From contig OU744447.1 of NCBI GenBank assembly GCA_916610825.1, forward strand, positions 14,429,751 to 14,493,750: a stretch of DNA of 64,000 bases. The letters are read 5' to 3'. The position numbers and the translations under genes are program-made. Positions 63,065 to 64,000 of this stretch are shown piece after piece. Source of the stretch: Haliclystus octoradiatus (taxonomy: Eukaryota > Cnidaria > Staurozoa > Stauromedusae > Haliclystidae). The stretch's first letter is position 1. Every line of letters starts with the position of its first letter. The notes under the pieces were generated by a model. The model was not told the origin of the DNA and searched no databases. It was given only the letters and a program-made list of their open reading frames with translations.

Positions 63065-64000
63065 ATGCCGTGTTTTATTAGTTTAAATTGTCGTGGTATG
63101 GGCCTGGCTTCCAAGCGTGGGGCCATCCTTAGATTTCTGAAACAACACCGAGATGATGTTGCTCTGTTGCAAGAGGCAGACCTGTCTCCGACTGCAACTT
63201 CGATGATGGAGTCGGAGTCAGGTTTTAACCTATATGTCAACAGATTGCACAGCAACATTATGCTGGTGAATAAAACATTTGACTGTAAGGTGGACCTTGT
63301 ACAACTGAATGTTGATCGTGCTGTGACTGTAAGACTAGATTTCTCGGAATCTACGCCTTCAGTCTCAGCTGTGTGTCCTTCGTTATTGGTAATAAATGTG
63401 CACGCTCCCTCGGGAGGTGGTAATGATAAAGTGTCGGCCTGAAGGGATTTATTTAATTCTATACGAGCAGAAGGTCTGCGCCTGCAGGGAGAGTGATTGC
63501 TACTTGTTGGCGGGGACTTTAACTGTGTGCTCGACGATCATCTGGACAGGCGGGGGTTGACTGGTTATTCTGACCGGTTGGCACCTGCCTTACAGGATCT
63601 GTCGATCGACTTTGAGTTGAGGGACGCCTGGAGGGTTACCAACCCGATAGTATTCGTTATACATTTCATACAAACAGTGGTCTTTCGATGTATTGTCTTG
63701 ATAAATTTTTTATTAGTGATTGTTTAATGTCGTACCTAACCGGCCTTAACATTGTGGACTGTGCTCTCTCAGATCACGATGCAGTTACTTTGAGTTTTTT
63801 CCAGAAAGACCTTCCCACCGGTTCTGGAGTTTGGTGTTTAAATAATTCTCATCTAAAAGATGAGGAGTACACCAGGCAAATTCAGGACTTATGGGAAGAA
63901 GAAATCACATCAAATTTATTTTCTACCGATATGCTAAATTGGTGGGATCAGACTAAGGTAAAAATCCGTGAAATGTCTAGACATTACGGACGGGCGAAGG
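63065..64000 (+). pseudogene. E13 ORF2, endonuclease part
   Basis: MPCFISLNCRGMG, LLQEADL, then TGA at 63440-63442, TGA near 63495, VGGDFNCVLDDHLD and a one-base loss near 63645 that shifts the frame before SDHDAV (~63,770). The reverse transcriptase would lie beyond the window. Confidence 0.8.

Larger units (their letters stand above)
61648..64000 (+). mobile_element. E13: B element, runs off the window
   Basis: Canonical 5' structure (U2 nt 33, ~79-nt 5' UTR, ORF1, ~100-nt gap, ORF2). The remaining ORF2 and 3' UTR lie to the right. Confidence 0.85.

Noticed and set aside
18007-64000. Endogenous retrovirus or LTR element as the explanation for CCHC plus RT
   Set aside because: There are no LTRs, protease, RNase H or integrase; an AP-endonuclease precedes the RT and 3' ends are A-rich, which is the non-LTR layout.

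Overview
This is animal nuclear DNA: AT-rich, with spliced genes whose exons obey GT-AG, tRNA-derived SINEs, a hAT-type MITE and non-LTR retrotransposons. A SAS-6 centriole gene with long coiled-coil exons points to a ciliated metazoan, and the repeat content suits an aquatic invertebrate. The sequence alone does not fix the species.

Region 1 (about 1-12,960, + strand) holds the 3' part of a SAS-6 (SASS6) gene. Thirteen exons from 178 to 12,853 join in frame into 402 codons plus stop, covering the coiled coil and C-terminal tail; the N-terminal head domain lies to the left of the window. Its introns carry SINEs, a MITE inserted in a SINE, fold-back repeats and a family of short TTCATGAA palindromic repeats. 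Two exons of an unrecognised minus-strand gene (12,938-13,172) converge on it tail to tail.

Region 2 (about 13,000-18,006) is intergenic. It holds a decayed zinc-finger transposase-like fragment and one well-preserved RTE-like LINE (14,831-17,799) with a 923-codon open frame and a perfect 12-bp target-site duplication.

Region 3 (18,007-64,000) is a 46-kb array, all in + orientation, of a two-ORF non-LTR retrotransposon of the Tx1 clade: ORF1 with a CCHC knuckle, ORF2 with AP-endonuclease, reverse transcriptase and a C-terminal zinc finger. At least thirteen full or partial copies fall into three subfamilies, here called A, B and C. Copies begin just after the first 33 nt of a U2 snRNA gene, which ends AAGATCAAGTG, and most of these are preceded by a conserved U2 upstream spacer. 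Eight such U2 5' fragments are present and no U2 3' portion was seen. This is the signature of a U2-specific (Keno-type) element that has repeatedly re-entered its own target, giving head-to-tail arrays separated only by AAGTG. The copies are all damaged, and many breaks are shared between copies, so the array also grew by tandem and segmental duplication. The 3' UTRs carry conserved RNA structures: a covarying hairpin right after ORF2, one to two ~105-nt modules with a pseudoknot-like pair of alternative helices, and a terminal GC hairpin.

Copy names used below: E1 18,007-23,377 (A); E2a 23,633-24,822 (A); E2b 24,883-30,574 (A); E3 30,832-33,287 (C); E4 33,288-37,173 (B); E5 37,174-39,289 (B 5' half with A 3' UTR); E6 39,295-41,536 (A); E7 41,901-44,380 (B with A 3' UTR); E7b 44,381-44,833 (A 3' UTR only); E8 44,838-50,943 (C); E9/E9b 50,944-51,288 (B fragments); E10 51,314-58,314 (A, most complete); E11 58,320-60,581 (A); E12 60,946-61,412 (B fragment); E13 61,648 to the right edge (B).
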